The notes under the pieces are model-generated. The model saw only the letters and a program-made list of their open reading frames with translations, ran no database searches and had not been told where the DNA came from. From assembly GCA_035934555.1 (NCBI GenBank), contig DASYXT010000111.1, positions 59,806 to 123,805 of the forward strand: a DNA stretch of 64,000 bases, in the 5' to 3' direction. Each line of letters starts with the position of its first letter. Within the stretch, counting starts at the first letter, position 1. Of this stretch, positions 1-8,766 are shown in pieces. The stretch comes from DASYXT01 sp035934555. GTDB lineage: Bacteria > Verrucomicrobiota > Verrucomicrobiia > Limisphaerales > UBA8199. The translations under genes and the position numbers were made by a program.

Positions 1-792
1 GTAGCCGCCCACCCATTGTTCCGGCGTGAAGTAATCGCCCGGTTGATGCAGGTTCCGCGCCAGGCCCGGGTTGTCGTCGGTCCCCATATCGAGGCGGTTG
101 TTGATGATGATCCCCGGCTGCAGCTTCTTCACCAGCGCGTATGTCCGCGCCTGGTCCCACGGCGCTTGCCGGCCATCGCAATCGAACCACAGCAGGTCGA
201 TGCGTCCGTAGCGCGTCAGCAACTCCGTCAGCTCCGCCTGCATCTTCCGCACGAACCGGTCGTTGTGCGGGCTCCGGCAATCCGGGTCCCGCCAGTCCAT
301 GGGTGAAAAGTACCACCCGAGCCGCATGCCCGCTGCGTGCGCGGCCCGTGCCAACTCCCCGCAAACATCCCGGTGGAACGGCGAGTGCATGATGTTGTAA
401 TCATCCACCTTTGAGTCCCACAACAGGAACCCGTCGGCGTGCTTGGCTGTGAGGACCATGTACTTCACGCCGGCTGCCTGCGCCAGCGAAACCCAGGCCG
501 CCGCGTCGAAGTTCGTCGGGTCGAACCGCCGATACAAATTGTCATAGACCTCCGCCGGAATCTCTCCTCGGTTCGGGCAGTTGGTATTCGTATTGGCCCG
601 TGACCAACTGATCTCCGTCTCCTTTAGACTCACTGGGCCCCAGTGAATGAACATCCCGAACCGCGCCTCTGCCCACCATTCCAGCCGCGCCGGAATCGGC
701 GCCGGGCCCGGCTCGGCGCCAAATGCCACACCACCGACCAGCACCGCAAGCGACAGTGCCAATCGGAGGTGGAGTTTGAAGGACGGGCGCAT
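1..792 (-). CDS. Alpha-L-fucosidase (GH29), C-terminus beyond the window
   Basis: This is a secreted retaining alpha-L-fucosidase, which hydrolyses terminal fucose from glycans. The ATG at 792 opens a signal peptide (MRPSFKLHLRLALSLAVLVG...AFG). The mature protein starts with the GH29 signature FGMFIHWGP at about residues 47-55. It continues with MVLTAKHADGFLLW, WYFSPMDWRDP and LLWFDCDG, the last lying where GH29 enzymes carry the nucleophile Asp. 264 codons are visible and the frame is open at base 1; the family is usually 430-600 residues. It starts 7 nt after the upstream GH78 gene, so the two are very likely one operon for fucose- and rhamnose-containing polysaccharides. The family call is firm and the substrate is inferred. 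Confidence 0.93.
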   Translation of the reverse strand, partial: MRPSFKLHLRLALSLAVLVGGVAFGAEPGPAPIPARLEWWAEARFGMFIHWGPVSLKETEISWSRANTNTNCPNRGEIPAEVYDNLYRRFDPTNFDAAAWVSLAQAAGVKYMVLTAKHADGFLLWDSKVDDYNIMHSPFHRDVCGELARAAHAAGMRLGWYFSPMDWRDPDCRSPHNDRFVRKMQAELTELLTRYGRIDLLWFDCDGRQAPWDQARTYALVKKLQPGIIINNRLDMGTDDNPGLARNLHQPGDYFTPEQWVGGY

Positions 793-799
793 GAATATC

Positions 800-3271
800 T
801 TACGGCCCCATTGCGACGGAGTTGGCTCCGCCCTTCAGCGGCTGTTCCTTGCCCTGCCAGACGAAGACGCCGGTGATAGTTGGCGGCAGCTCAACTGTCC
901 CTTCGCACCGCTGGCCTTGAAATTTCAAATCGAGGGAAATGAAACCATCCGGATGCGGCATGCGCGAGACAATTTGGGGCAATTTGCCAGGAAGCGGCGC
1001 GATGCGGACGGTGCGGAAGCCGGGTGAGGCAGGGCGAACTCCGGCAACACTGGCGTGCAAGTGGAACAACGGATGACTGCCCCAGGCGTGGCAATCCGAG
1101 CGTGTGTTGCCGGGCATTTCGACCGGCGTCTTGAGCCCCTGCTTCACCAGGTCCTTCCAGAAATTCATGCGTTCGATAATCAGATCGCCGCGGCCAAACT
1201 TTTGAAAGGTCTCCAGCAGGTAAAAGCTGAAATAGATGGTGGTGCGTTTGAGGTCCGGTGCCTGCAACAATTGCTCGAAACAGCGTTGGGCCTGGGGGCC
1301 GGTCACGGTATCTGAGAGCAGCGCCAGACATTGCGCATGCTCGCTGAACTGGTCATGAGCCAGGTTATCGGCGATGAGCCCGCGCGAATCGTCCCAGAAC
1401 TTTCGCCGGACGGCAGAAGCGGTGCGTTGCGCGCGTTGGCGCAGCCGCTGGGCCAGCAGCGGTTCGCCGAGCGAATCCTCGACCTCGGCCGATTTCTGCA
1501 GCGCATAAACGTAGAGCAGGTTATTCAACGCCGAGACGCCGTGTTCACCATCGGGGGCGTAGCCGGTTTTCCATTGCGGCACCCAATCCATAAACGACCA
1601 GCCCGGCAGGTCCTCCAGCAGCCCGTCGGAGTTGAGGTAGGGTGGGAACTCCTCGAGCATCGAGCGCAACCCGAGCGCGCGGGCTTTCACGAAAGCCGGG
1701 TCGTTGTGCCAGAAGGCGTAATCGTTGAGCATGAGCGCCCAAATCAGCGAAAAAGTGGGCGAGAGTTGCGGCAGGTACGCCGGGTAGCGCTCGTTGACAA
1801 AACCCCAGTTGCGACGGGAGAAATCGAACAATTCAATGGCGCGCTTCACCAGGCGATCATCGCGGGTCATCACTGACGTGGTGAGCAGTTCCAGGCGTGT
1901 ATCGCCGTCGTACATCAACTGCTCGTAATACGGGCAGTCCATGTAGGTCTCGTGGGCGCACATTTGGATGCCGCGCACGGCCAGATTGATCACCCCGCCC
2001 AGTGCCGGATCGCCGGCATCGAAACGGCTCTCGTTCTCGTAGGGGTACCGGCTCTCGTCCAGGCCGAGCCGGTGGACGGTCAAAGGTTTGGCAGCGGTCT
2101 TAATTGACACCAGGCACCAGCGGCCGGCTCGCCACCAGAGGGTCGAGAATTTCTGGTGCGCCGCGCCGCCCGGCAGGAACGTATCGGTCATGCCGTGAAA
2201 GGTTTTACCGATGAACTCATCCCGGTTGCCTTTGGCATCCGACCCGGGCAGATAAAGCGACTCAGCCCAGGCCCAGGTGATCGTGGCGCCAGCGCCCCCG
2301 CTGACCTCGCATTCCGGATACGCGCAATAATAATTCCCCAGGTCCCAGAGCAGAAACCGTTCGCTGTTGGCGGGGACTTCCACGGCCGCGCCGCCACCGA
2401 TCACTGTTTGCCATTGGGACAAGGCAGGGTCTTGCGCCTGCTCGGGACTTATCAGGGCCTTTGCCTCAAGCAATGTATTGCCGGCGGCCATCGCTTTGCC
2501 GGGCGCTAGTTCCCGGTCAATCTGGTCGGGCAACCGCGTCGGAAAGAGTTTCCAGCCCGCGACACTTTCGCCGTAGGGATTTCCGTGAATGGGGCCGCGA
2601 ACAATTTCGGCTTTGCGGTAGTCGCCTTCTTTCCACTGAGGCCCGCAATCGCGGGCCGTCAATTGCGCGCCGATAAAGAATACTCCACGCGTGAAGTCGT
2701 AACCTTCCAGCCGCGCGACTTCCCACGAGGCCTTGCCGGTGGTCAACTGCGCATCATAAGGACCTTCGGCCTTAAGGATAAAGCCGCCGCGCCAGGAGAG
2801 CTGGGCCACTGGTTGGTCGGGACCGATGCTCCAGACCAGCGCTTCGAGCCGGTGCCTGCCCGGGGAGAGGTCCAGATCGTAAGTGGCATAGGACCAATGC
2901 TCGACGTCGCCGCGGTCCGGGCCGCGCGCGATGCGTTGCCCATCGAGAAACAATTCGAAGCGCTCATCGGCACTGACGTGGATGCGCACGGTCGAATTGG
3001 TAACGTCGAAACCTTTGCGGAACCGCAGCAAAACCGGCTCGCGCCAGCCGCTGGAGAAAAACTCGGCATGGGCAGGTTCGTGCCGGCCCGGGTGCTCGGG
3101 GTACCAGATCCACGCCGCTTGGTCGATGGGCTGAACCGGGTCGATGCCGGTGTTGCCCAGGTAAAGGCGTTGCGGCAGGAAGACTTTTGTGACGGATGGG
3201 TGCGTGCCGTCGGCGGCCGCGGCACCCAAGGCGATAAGGACGGCAAGCAAACAGAGGCAGGCGGTGCGCAT
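800..3271 (-). CDS. Secreted alpha-L-rhamnosidase-like protein (GH78)
   Basis: This 823-residue exported protein probably removes terminal alpha-L-rhamnose from plant or algal glycans. Residues 1-20 form a signal peptide (MRTACLCLLAVLIALGAAAADG). A beta-rich N-terminal region (about 60-400) carries FELFLDGQRIARGPDRGD, as in the accessory domains of bacterial rhamnosidases. The six-hairpin catalytic domain contains ETYMDCPYYEQLMYDGDTR near residues 440-460, matching the family's acidic DCPYxE...DTR region. A C-terminal beta domain (about 715-823) includes SPGFRTVRIAPLPG. Length and order fit GH78. It lies directly upstream of the GH29 gene in the same orientation. GH78 versus a close six-hairpin relative is not fully settled. 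Confidence 0.85.
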   Translation of the reverse strand: MRTACLCLLAVLIALGAAAADGTHPSVTKVFLPQRLYLGNTGIDPVQPIDQAAWIWYPEHPGRHEPAHAEFFSSGWREPVLLRFRKGFDVTNSTVRIHVSADERFELFLDGQRIARGPDRGDVEHWSYATYDLDLSPGRHRLEALVWSIGPDQPVAQLSWRGGFILKAEGPYDAQLTTGKASWEVARLEGYDFTRGVFFIGAQLTARDCGPQWKEGDYRKAEIVRGPIHGNPYGESVAGWKLFPTRLPDQIDRELAPGKAMAAGNTLLEAKALISPEQAQDPALSQWQTVIGGGAAVEVPANSERFLLWDLGNYYCAYPECEVSGGAGATITWAWAESLYLPGSDAKGNRDEFIGKTFHGMTDTFLPGGAAHQKFSTLWWRAGRWCLVSIKTAAKPLTVHRLGLDESRYPYENESRFDAGDPALGGVINLAVRGIQMCAHETYMDCPYYEQLMYDGDTRLELLTTSVMTRDDRLVKRAIELFDFSRRNWGFVNERYPAYLPQLSPTFSLIWALMLNDYAFWHNDPAFVKARALGLRSMLEEFPPYLNSDGLLEDLPGWSFMDWVPQWKTGYAPDGEHGVSALNNLLYVYALQKSAEVEDSLGEPLLAQRLRQRAQRTASAVRRKFWDDSRGLIADNLAHDQFSEHAQCLALLSDTVTGPQAQRCFEQLLQAPDLKRTTIYFSFYLLETFQKFGRGDLIIERMNFWKDLVKQGLKTPVEMPGNTRSDCHAWGSHPLFHLHASVAGVRPASPGFRTVRIAPLPGKLPQIVSRMPHPDGFISLDLKFQGQRCEGTVELPPTITGVFVWQGKEQPLKGGANSVAMGP

Positions 3272-3330
3272 GAACGCAGTTCAGCGGAAGCGCCTGCGGA
3301 AGACAATGGGAAATTCAACGGCACGTACGC

Positions 3331-3350
3331 CTCTTCACGCCTCTTCACGC
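3331..3350. repeat. Exact 10-bp tandem duplication (CTCTTCACGC x2)
   Basis: The decamer CTCTTCACGC occurs twice head to tail, followed by a partial third copy (CTCTACGCG). It lies in the 233-bp gap between the divergent GH78 and toxin-antitoxin genes. Similar 10-11-bp duplications occur at 34001, 34061 and 40026. Confidence 0.8.
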
Positions 3351-3504
3351 CTCTACGCGTGGTGGACGCCAGGAACTATTCAGAACTCAACAGAAGCAAA
3401 CAAAGCGTCAATCCGGGTCGCTGGCCCGTAGCTGCACGGAATAGAGTAGGATATGGTGCTGTGTTGACGTTGCACGGAGGCCAAATCGGCCTTAGTCTTA
3501 CATA

Positions 3505-3771
3505 ATGCGTAAGACAGGACAGATGTCACTGAGCATTCGGTTGCCGGCGGCAGAGCATTCAGCCCTATGCGCCAAAAAGAACCGCAGTGCGTGGGTGAGG
3601 AATGCGATAAATGAGAAGCTACAGCGCGAGGCGGCTCACCCGGCCACGCCGCAGACAGCGCTGGGCCGTAAGTTATTGGCTGCCCGGGCGGAGTATCAAA
3701 GGGCTGGTGGGCGGCTGCTCTCGCTCGACGAAGTATGCCAGGAGGTGGCTGCTCGGAGAGGCGAGCAATGA
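3505..3771 (+). CDS. Putative VapB-type antitoxin (ribbon-helix-helix-like)
   Basis: This 88-residue protein is encoded directly before a PIN-domain toxin and overlaps it by 4 nt (ATGA at 3768-3771), the usual antitoxin-first arrangement. Its N-terminus (MSLSIRLPAAEHSAL, then KNRSAWVRNAINEKLQRE) looks like the beta-strand and two helices of a ribbon-helix-helix DNA-binding domain. The C-terminus (LLAARAEYQRAGGRLLSLDEVCQEVAARR) would be the toxin-binding tail. An ATG at 3523 is an alternative start that matches the domain edge better. An inverted repeat AGGCC-N5-GGCCT (3478-3492) just upstream is a possible autoregulatory operator. Function is inferred mainly from position. Confidence 0.7.
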   Translation: MRKTGQMSLSIRLPAAEHSALCAKKNRSAWVRNAINEKLQREAAHPATPQTALGRKLLAARAEYQRAGGRLLSLDEVCQEVAARRGEQ

Positions 3772-4169
3772 AGCGCACCTACCTGGATAGTTCTGTACTC
3801 ATTCAAGCTGTTCAAGGTGTGGATGGCGAAAAAACGGCGAGGCTGCTGGAAGACGCCGAACGCGAGTTTGTCGCGGCGACTTTTCTAAAGCTCGAATTGC
3901 TGCCCCAACCAACCTTCCACAAACGCAAGGCCGAGTTGGAGTTCCTGCAGGCTTTCTTTGAGAGGGTGACGGAATGGCGCCAGGCCGATGAAGTTTTGGT
4001 GACCGCCGCTTTGACTGAGGCCAAGTCGGTTCCCTTGAGCGCTGTGGACGCCATCCATGTTGCCGCCGCAAAAGCGCTCATGTGTGACGAGTTTATCACG
4101 GCTGAGAAACCTGGTAAACCGCTGCACAAGGTCAAAAACCTTAAGGTCCGCTTCCTTCCGAGCGTTTAG
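3768..4169 (+). CDS. PIN-domain toxin (VapC-like ribonuclease)
   Basis: This 133-residue PIN-domain protein should act as a metal-dependent endoribonuclease toxin. The four expected acidic positions are visible: Asp7 in YLDSSVLIQ, Glu43 in KLELLPQ, Asp94 in SAVDAIHVAAA and Asp107 in CDEFITAEKP. Length is typical of VapC. An in-frame start 33 nt upstream exists, but the ATG at 3768 overlaps the antitoxin stop and begins exactly at the PIN strand, so it is preferred. The RNA target cannot be read from the sequence. Confidence 0.85.
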   Translation: MKRTYLDSSVLIQAVQGVDGEKTARLLEDAEREFVAATFLKLELLPQPTFHKRKAELEFLQAFFERVTEWRQADEVLVTAALTEAKSVPLSAVDAIHVAAAKALMCDEFITAEKPGKPLHKVKNLKVRFLPSV

Positions 4170-4285
4170 CGATTCCTTGAGTCTGCGGGTGGCGGAACGC
4201 CAAAAACCCCGGCTTGCCATCTCGCCGCATGCGCACGCCAGTTTAATTGCTCGTTTGTTTGACCAACGCGTGCCATCATGCGCCG

Positions 4286-5365
4286 ATGAACCGTCGCGAG
4301 TTCCTTGGGAGTGCCGGCATCCTCAGCGCAGCAGCGGGCCTTGGCTGCTTGCCGGCCATCGCCGCTGCGTCAGCCACCATCAGCGCGAGCAAGCTTCCCC
4401 GCTGGCGTGGGTTTAATTTGCTGGAGAAATTCACGTACTGGAACGGAGGGAACCCACCTTACCGGGAGAGCGACTTCTCGATGATGGCGGAATGGGGCTT
4501 CGATTTTGCCCGTCTGCCGACGTCGTACCTATGCTGGACGGAAACCTCAGATTGGCTGAAGATACGCGAGAAGGACCTGAAAGACATCGACCAGGCCGTT
4601 GCCCTGGGCCGGCAGTACCGGATACACGTTAACCTGAATCTGCACCGCGCGCCCGGCTATTGCGTTAACCCGCCTAAAGAGCCGCTCGACCTGTGGAAAG
4701 ACGACAAGGCCCTCGAGGCCTGCTCATTCCATTGGGCCCACTTCGCCAAGCGATACAAAGGCATTGCCAATGAACATCTGAGCTTCGACCTGCTCAACGA
4801 ACCGCCTGATATTCCGGAAGCGACCTACGCGCGGGTGATTAAGGCACTGGTCCAAGCGGTCCGAGCGGAGGACTCGCAGAGGCTCATCATCGCCGACGGC
4901 CTGCGCTGGGGAACCCAACCGGTACCGGCGCTGCTGGAGTTAGGCATCGCGCAGAGCACGCACGGCTACGAGCCAATGCAGATCTCCCATTACAAAGCGA
5001 ACTGGATCCACGGCTCGGATACCTGGCCTGTCCCGACCTGGCCGTTGGAACGGCCGGGAAAAGCTCCCTTTGGCCCCAAAGAGCTGGAGCAGGAACGAAT
5101 TGTGCCCTGGAAAGCCCTCGCGGCAAAAGGCTCGGGCGTTCATGTCGGTGAATGGGGCGCCTTCAACCGCACTCCCCATAAGGTGGTGCTGGCGTGGATG
5201 CGCGATTGCCTTGCGCTGTGGAAGGCGGCGGGCTGGGGCTGGTCGCTGTGGAACCTGGCCGGCGGCTTTGGGGTGCTGGACAGCGAACGCGAGGACGTCA
5301 GCTACGAGAATTTCCGCAACCACAAGCTCGACCGCGAAATGCTCGAAGTTCTGCGCGAGGGCTAA
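4286..5365 (+). CDS. Secreted GH5-family glycoside hydrolase (cellulase-like)
   Basis: This 359-residue exported enzyme has a GH5 TIM barrel. The start at 4286 gives MNRREFLGSAGILSAAAGLG, a Tat-type leader with the RR motif followed by a hydrophobic stretch; an upstream in-frame start would bury it. The acid/base Glu172 sits in FDLLNEPPD and the nucleophile Glu289 in HVGEWGAFN, the two hallmark GH5 motifs. The barrel start reads RGFNLLEKFTYWNGG. Substrates in the family include beta-glucans, mannans and xyloglucans, and the subfamily is not readable here. It stands alone between the PIN toxin and a convergent cytochrome gene. Confidence 0.88.
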   Translation: MNRREFLGSAGILSAAAGLGCLPAIAAASATISASKLPRWRGFNLLEKFTYWNGGNPPYRESDFSMMAEWGFDFARLPTSYLCWTETSDWLKIREKDLKDIDQAVALGRQYRIHVNLNLHRAPGYCVNPPKEPLDLWKDDKALEACSFHWAHFAKRYKGIANEHLSFDLLNEPPDIPEATYARVIKALVQAVRAEDSQRLIIADGLRWGTQPVPALLELGIAQSTHGYEPMQISHYKANWIHGSDTWPVPTWPLERPGKAPFGPKELEQERIVPWKALAAKGSGVHVGEWGAFNRTPHKVVLAWMRDCLALWKAAGWGWSLWNLAGGFGVLDSEREDVSYENFRNHKLDREMLEVLREG

Positions 5366-5414
5366 GCGAAAGTTTTCTCGCGACCAGGCAGGATGTTCCT
5401 CGGCCGGTTAGCTG

Positions 5415-5945
5415 TCAGTTCGTCGGCGGCTTAGAGCTGAGCAATGCCGTCGCGGCAGCGGGCAAGTGATTCGCATTCGCCAGCAGTTGGCTGACTTGCC
5501 ACAACTGCACATCACTGAGCGAGCCTTCAAAAGCCGGCATGCCCGTCAACCGTATGCCGTTGGCCACCTTCCAATACGTTTCTCCCACCGGATCGTCTGT
5601 GACGCCTTTGCCGTGCAGTAATTGGGGCGGCGGTGGATACATCCCTTTGGCAACGGGTGTTTTCGGTTGTTCCATCAACCCATGGCAAACGGCGCAGTCT
5701 TCCCCGTAAATCTTCGCGCCGGCCACAAGGTTATCTTCACTGGACGGCACAGCGCCCTTCCGGGGTGCTTCTCGGGAAATCCTCGCCTTCAGAGCGGTGG
5801 ATGCAAACCACCGCTCCAACGGCAGCGGCGGCGCAGCCGTCGCCACCGGCGCAAACCCAAGCCAAATATAGAAAAACGCGCAAAGCGGCAGAATGATCAT
5901 TCCAATGACGAATCCGAGGACAAAAATCACGGGTTTCCTTTTCAT
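5415..5945 (-). CDS. Membrane-anchored monoheme cytochrome c
   Basis: This 176-residue protein has one N-terminal membrane segment (VIFVLGFVIGMIILPLCAFFYIWLG) that is probably uncleaved. A class I cytochrome c domain faces the periplasm, with heme-binding Cys84-x-x-Cys87-His88 in DCAVCHG and a likely axial Met in NGIRLTGMPAF. It would carry electrons in a respiratory chain or to an oxidoreductase, but no partner oxidase is adjacent. The gene converges with GH5 across a 49-bp gap. The 226 bp upstream of its start (5946-6171) hold no gene that I can support. Confidence 0.88.
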   Translation of the reverse strand: MKRKPVIFVLGFVIGMIILPLCAFFYIWLGFAPVATAAPPLPLERWFASTALKARISREAPRKGAVPSSEDNLVAGAKIYGEDCAVCHGLMEQPKTPVAKGMYPPPPQLLHGKGVTDDPVGETYWKVANGIRLTGMPAFEGSLSDVQLWQVSQLLANANHLPAAATALLSSKPPTN

Positions 5946-6171
5946 AGCTTCACAAAATCAAGCCTTCAACCTATCGCCGGTAATTGAGACATGAAACACC
6001 TTACCTTCGTGCAGACGCAGCCGGGAAGCAAGGGACGGCCACTGGCAACCCCGTTTGCGGCCGTGTCCCATAAAAATTCCCTCAGGGGGCAGCCAGAAGT
6101 AGCTCTAGGGCGTCATTTTGCCGTATAGGCAAGAGTGCCCTGGTTGTGCACAATCGTGGGTTCCTAGGCCT

Positions 6172-7119
6172 TTATCGCGTTTTCGTGAGCTCCACAAATG
6201 CCTTTTGAACGGTCGGGAACTGGAACTCAAAGCCGGTTTTGACAAGCCGACCCGGGATTACGCGCCGGCTCTTGATGAGCAGTTCGGTTTCGGTCCGCAG
6301 CAAAAACGCGCCGACTTCCAACATCCAATCGCTCGCCGGCAGACCAAAGGGCACACCACAGACCTGGCGCAAAGCTCGCATCATTTCCGCGTTCGGAAGC
6401 GGGTGGGGAGCAACCAGGTTGACTGGACCCTCCAACTCATTGTGGGAGAGCAACCACTCCACTGCCCTGCAAAAATCCCTTTCGTGAATCCAGGACACGA
6501 ATTGCCGACCGTTGCTCATCCGGCCGCCGAGTCCGAGTTTGGTCAGGCGGCGCAGCACCGGGAACACACTGTTCTTCCCCAAGCCCAGAACCATTGCCAG
6601 GCGCATCGCGACCTTCCGCGTGCGTGGTGTGGCCGCATCGTTAAGCGCCTTTTCCCAGGCCCAGGCGACTTCAACCGAGAACCGGTCCTTGGCCTCAGCC
6701 GATGCTTCGGTTTCGCCGCTTTCGTCCCAAGCAGCACCGAAGGTATGGCGATAAACTGTGGCCGTGCTGGCGTTAAGCCAAACCTGAGGCGGTCGGGCAC
6801 ACCGGCCAATCGCCTCGCCCACCACATGGGTCGAGTCAACGCGCGAATCCAAAATCTCCCGCCGATTCCGCGCGTTGTAACGGCAATTGACCGATTTGCC
6901 CGTCAGATTAATGACAGCGGTTGCCCCCTCCATTTCCAGACACCAAGGCCCGAGCGTTCTCGCGTCCCATTCTACTGCTCGTCCCGCCGGGCGGCACGAG
7001 CCGGGCCACCGGGTTAGGAGCACCACGTCCCAGTGTGCGGCGCCGAAATGGGTTGCCAGCGCCTGCCCAAGAAAGCCGGTTCCCCCGGCTAAAATCAATT
7101 TATAGGGTTGGTCATTCAT
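6172..7119 (-). CDS. NAD(P)-dependent epimerase, TIGR01777/YfcH type
   Basis: This 315-residue SDR-superfamily protein has a Rossmann start KLILAGGTGFLGQALATHF (GGTGFLG nucleotide-binding loop) and the internal motif VINLTGKSVNCRYNARNRREILDSRVDSTHVVGEAI, characteristic of the TIGR01777 (YfcH, 'sulA-like') family. It ends with a DUF1731-type tail (GRLVKTGFEFQFPTVQKAFVEL). The substrate of the family is unknown. Its start overlaps the stop of the upstream DUF805-SRPBCC gene by 8 nt, so it is the last gene of the block that begins near 10452. Family assignment is firm and the role is unknown. Confidence 0.9.
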   Translation of the reverse strand: MNDQPYKLILAGGTGFLGQALATHFGAAHWDVVLLTRWPGSCRPAGRAVEWDARTLGPWCLEMEGATAVINLTGKSVNCRYNARNRREILDSRVDSTHVVGEAIGRCARPPQVWLNASTATVYRHTFGAAWDESGETEASAEAKDRFSVEVAWAWEKALNDAATPRTRKVAMRLAMVLGLGKNSVFPVLRRLTKLGLGGRMSNGRQFVSWIHERDFCRAVEWLLSHNELEGPVNLVAPHPLPNAEMMRALRQVCGVPFGLPASDWMLEVGAFLLRTETELLIKSRRVIPGRLVKTGFEFQFPTVQKAFVELTKTR

Positions 7120-8503
7120 GACCGGTCCTCCCTTGCTCCGCTTCGGCCAAGGCCTTGACGTGGAGCAAAACCCGAGTGTGAATCTTGTGGATGATATAAT
7201 CAGACCAAAGTTGCCAATAGAACACTGGCCACATTGTGTGGCGGTACCACGTTGTTCCCTCTAAGCAGGTCCAACCATTCGGCAGCGGCGTGAGTTTAAA
7301 TTGACCCTGTTCCGAAACGAGAAATCCCTTGAGGTGCCGGGGATAAATCGCGTGATACGGCGTCCACTCTTGCAGCGGTGGCGGGTTGCTCGTGACTGTG
7401 AATTTCAGCAACCGCGGTGCCTCCCAAATCTCAATGGGTTCAACAAATGGGCCAGTTGAAAAATTGCAGTTTCTCACCGCTCCAGGGCCGGTTCCGCGGA
7501 TTTCAGCGCGAATGGGGAAGGCGATTCCGAGCTTGAAGAGAAGCTCCTTTGGTGGCGCCAGCTCCGTGAACTCAATGACATGCTTCCAAACGGTTTCAAC
7601 TGGAGCATTCACCTCAATTGCAGTCACCACTTTCAACGACGGTGCGGGGCCTGTGCTGACCGCATCGGAACCGAGCATCAGGGGAATAGCGAGCACAGCG
7701 ACGCAAAGCATCTGTGCCGGTACCCGCGGCTGGCGCGACACTTGTACCGCGTGGCCAGCCAGGGCGCCGATGAACGCCAGAACAAGCGCTATCGGGGCAG
7801 CCATAATCAGGCAAATGATACCCTCGAACGCGAGGACCAGGAACACGGCGCCGCAAATGACTACGGAAAGGAGGGCCACAAGGATGCTTTCCTCAACGCG
7901 CCGTGGCTCTCTCGCTCCGTGGATAAGAGCCGCGAAAAAGCCCATGCTAAACGGCACCCCGACGAACAGCGCCCACCCATAACTACCCAGAACGTTTGTG
8001 GCCAGGACTGCGGCACCGGCACCCAGCAACACACTCGCTCCGACGGCCAGGGCAGCGCTGCTGAGAACCGCATTTGGAAGCCACGCTGCCGCCAAACGTG
8101 GCCTTTCCCCCGCCGCGCCTCGCTCAGGAGCGAGTGCCAGCGCCACAAACAGAAACCACTTCAGGACCGGAATGACGAACAGCAAAGCGAACCATAGGGG
8201 CAGCTTCGCTGAACGCAGCCGCTTTATGCTCAACATTACACCCATCCACAAAAATGGGAGTGAAATGGCCAACAACGCCAGGAACTCACTTGGGCTCTGA
8301 GCCGGTGAGAGATTCTGGATCCCAGGGAACGGCTGTTGGAAGTAGGAGAACACGGACCAGTCGCGATCAAAGAGCCATCGCAACAGAACGCGATCGAGGT
8401 TGTATTTCAGGCCGAACAGTAAAGCGGCCCAGATGATGAATGGTTTGCGCGACACTGTGCCGCTCCAACCCCACAGCTGATTGAGTTTGATGTCCGTGTT
8501 CAT
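7112..8503 (-). CDS. Membrane protein fusing a DUF805-like domain to an SRPBCC domain
   Basis: This 463-residue protein starts with MNTDIKLNQLWGWSGTVSRKPFIIW and an N-terminal DUF805-like membrane domain (about 1-140, ending with IKRLRSAKLPLW). More membrane helices follow (about 165-300, including SVVICGAVFLVLAFEGIICLIM). The C-terminal soluble SRPBCC/START-like domain (about 310-450) contains VVTAIEVNAPVETVWKHVIEF and GTTWYRHTMWPVFYWQLW, and would bind a hydrophobic ligand. The start at 8503 is chosen because it overlaps the preceding frame by ATGA and opens at the domain edge. A longer frame from 8716 overlaps the epimerase remnant and encodes nothing recognisable. It lies between an epimerase remnant and a full epimerase. 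Confidence 0.75.
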   Translation of the reverse strand: MNTDIKLNQLWGWSGTVSRKPFIIWAALLFGLKYNLDRVLLRWLFDRDWSVFSYFQQPFPGIQNLSPAQSPSEFLALLAISLPFLWMGVMLSIKRLRSAKLPLWFALLFVIPVLKWFLFVALALAPERGAAGERPRLAAAWLPNAVLSSAALAVGASVLLGAGAAVLATNVLGSYGWALFVGVPFSMGFFAALIHGAREPRRVEESILVALLSVVICGAVFLVLAFEGIICLIMAAPIALVLAFIGALAGHAVQVSRQPRVPAQMLCVAVLAIPLMLGSDAVSTGPAPSLKVVTAIEVNAPVETVWKHVIEFTELAPPKELLFKLGIAFPIRAEIRGTGPGAVRNCNFSTGPFVEPIEIWEAPRLLKFTVTSNPPPLQEWTPYHAIYPRHLKGFLVSEQGQFKLTPLPNGWTCLEGTTWYRHTMWPVFYWQLWSDYIIHKIHTRVLLHVKALAEAEQGRTGHE

Positions 8504-8766
8504 GGCATTTCGAAAAGGACACGCTTCGAGTGCTTGTGCCTGAGACCCGCGAATTGGCGCGTGCAACACCGCGAGTCCCGCCAGGTGAATGGCCCAGGCT
8601 GGGGCAAACCATTTAGCGTTTGCTTCGCTCTCAATCGAATTCGTGGAGCAAGCTCTGATGGCATCACATCGCATGCAGGAGCCGGCTCGGCGAGACATTC
8701 CGCTGCCAGCATGCAAGCGATATTTCTTACGACAAATCCCGTTCCGGCTGTAATCGCGATTTTCAC
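8500..8766 (-). pseudogene. Remnant of an NAD-dependent epimerase (88 codons)
   Basis: The frame opens with a GTG that overlaps the previous stop (GTGA, 8763-8766) and closes with a TGA that overlaps the next start (ATGA, 8500-8503), exactly as a functional operon member would. Its first residues, VKIAITAGTGFVVRNIACML, closely resemble the Rossmann start of SDR epimerases (usually MKIAITGGTGFVGRNIA), but two glycines of the loop are replaced (AGTGFVV). After about 25 residues the resemblance ends and the sequence becomes Arg/Pro/Cys-rich. Epimerases have about 300 residues, so this is best read as an internally deleted remnant whose junctions stayed in frame. A short functional protein is possible but less likely. 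Confidence 0.55.

Noticed and set aside
54..306. Plus-strand frames in the first 400 bp
   Set aside because: They are antisense to the GH29 gene, whose FGMFIHWGP motif and signal peptide are unmistakable.
8504..8716. N-terminal extension of the DUF805-SRPBCC protein from an alternative start at 8716
   Set aside because: The added 71 residues have no domain and overlap the epimerase remnant; the ATG at 8503 is coupled and fits the domain edge.
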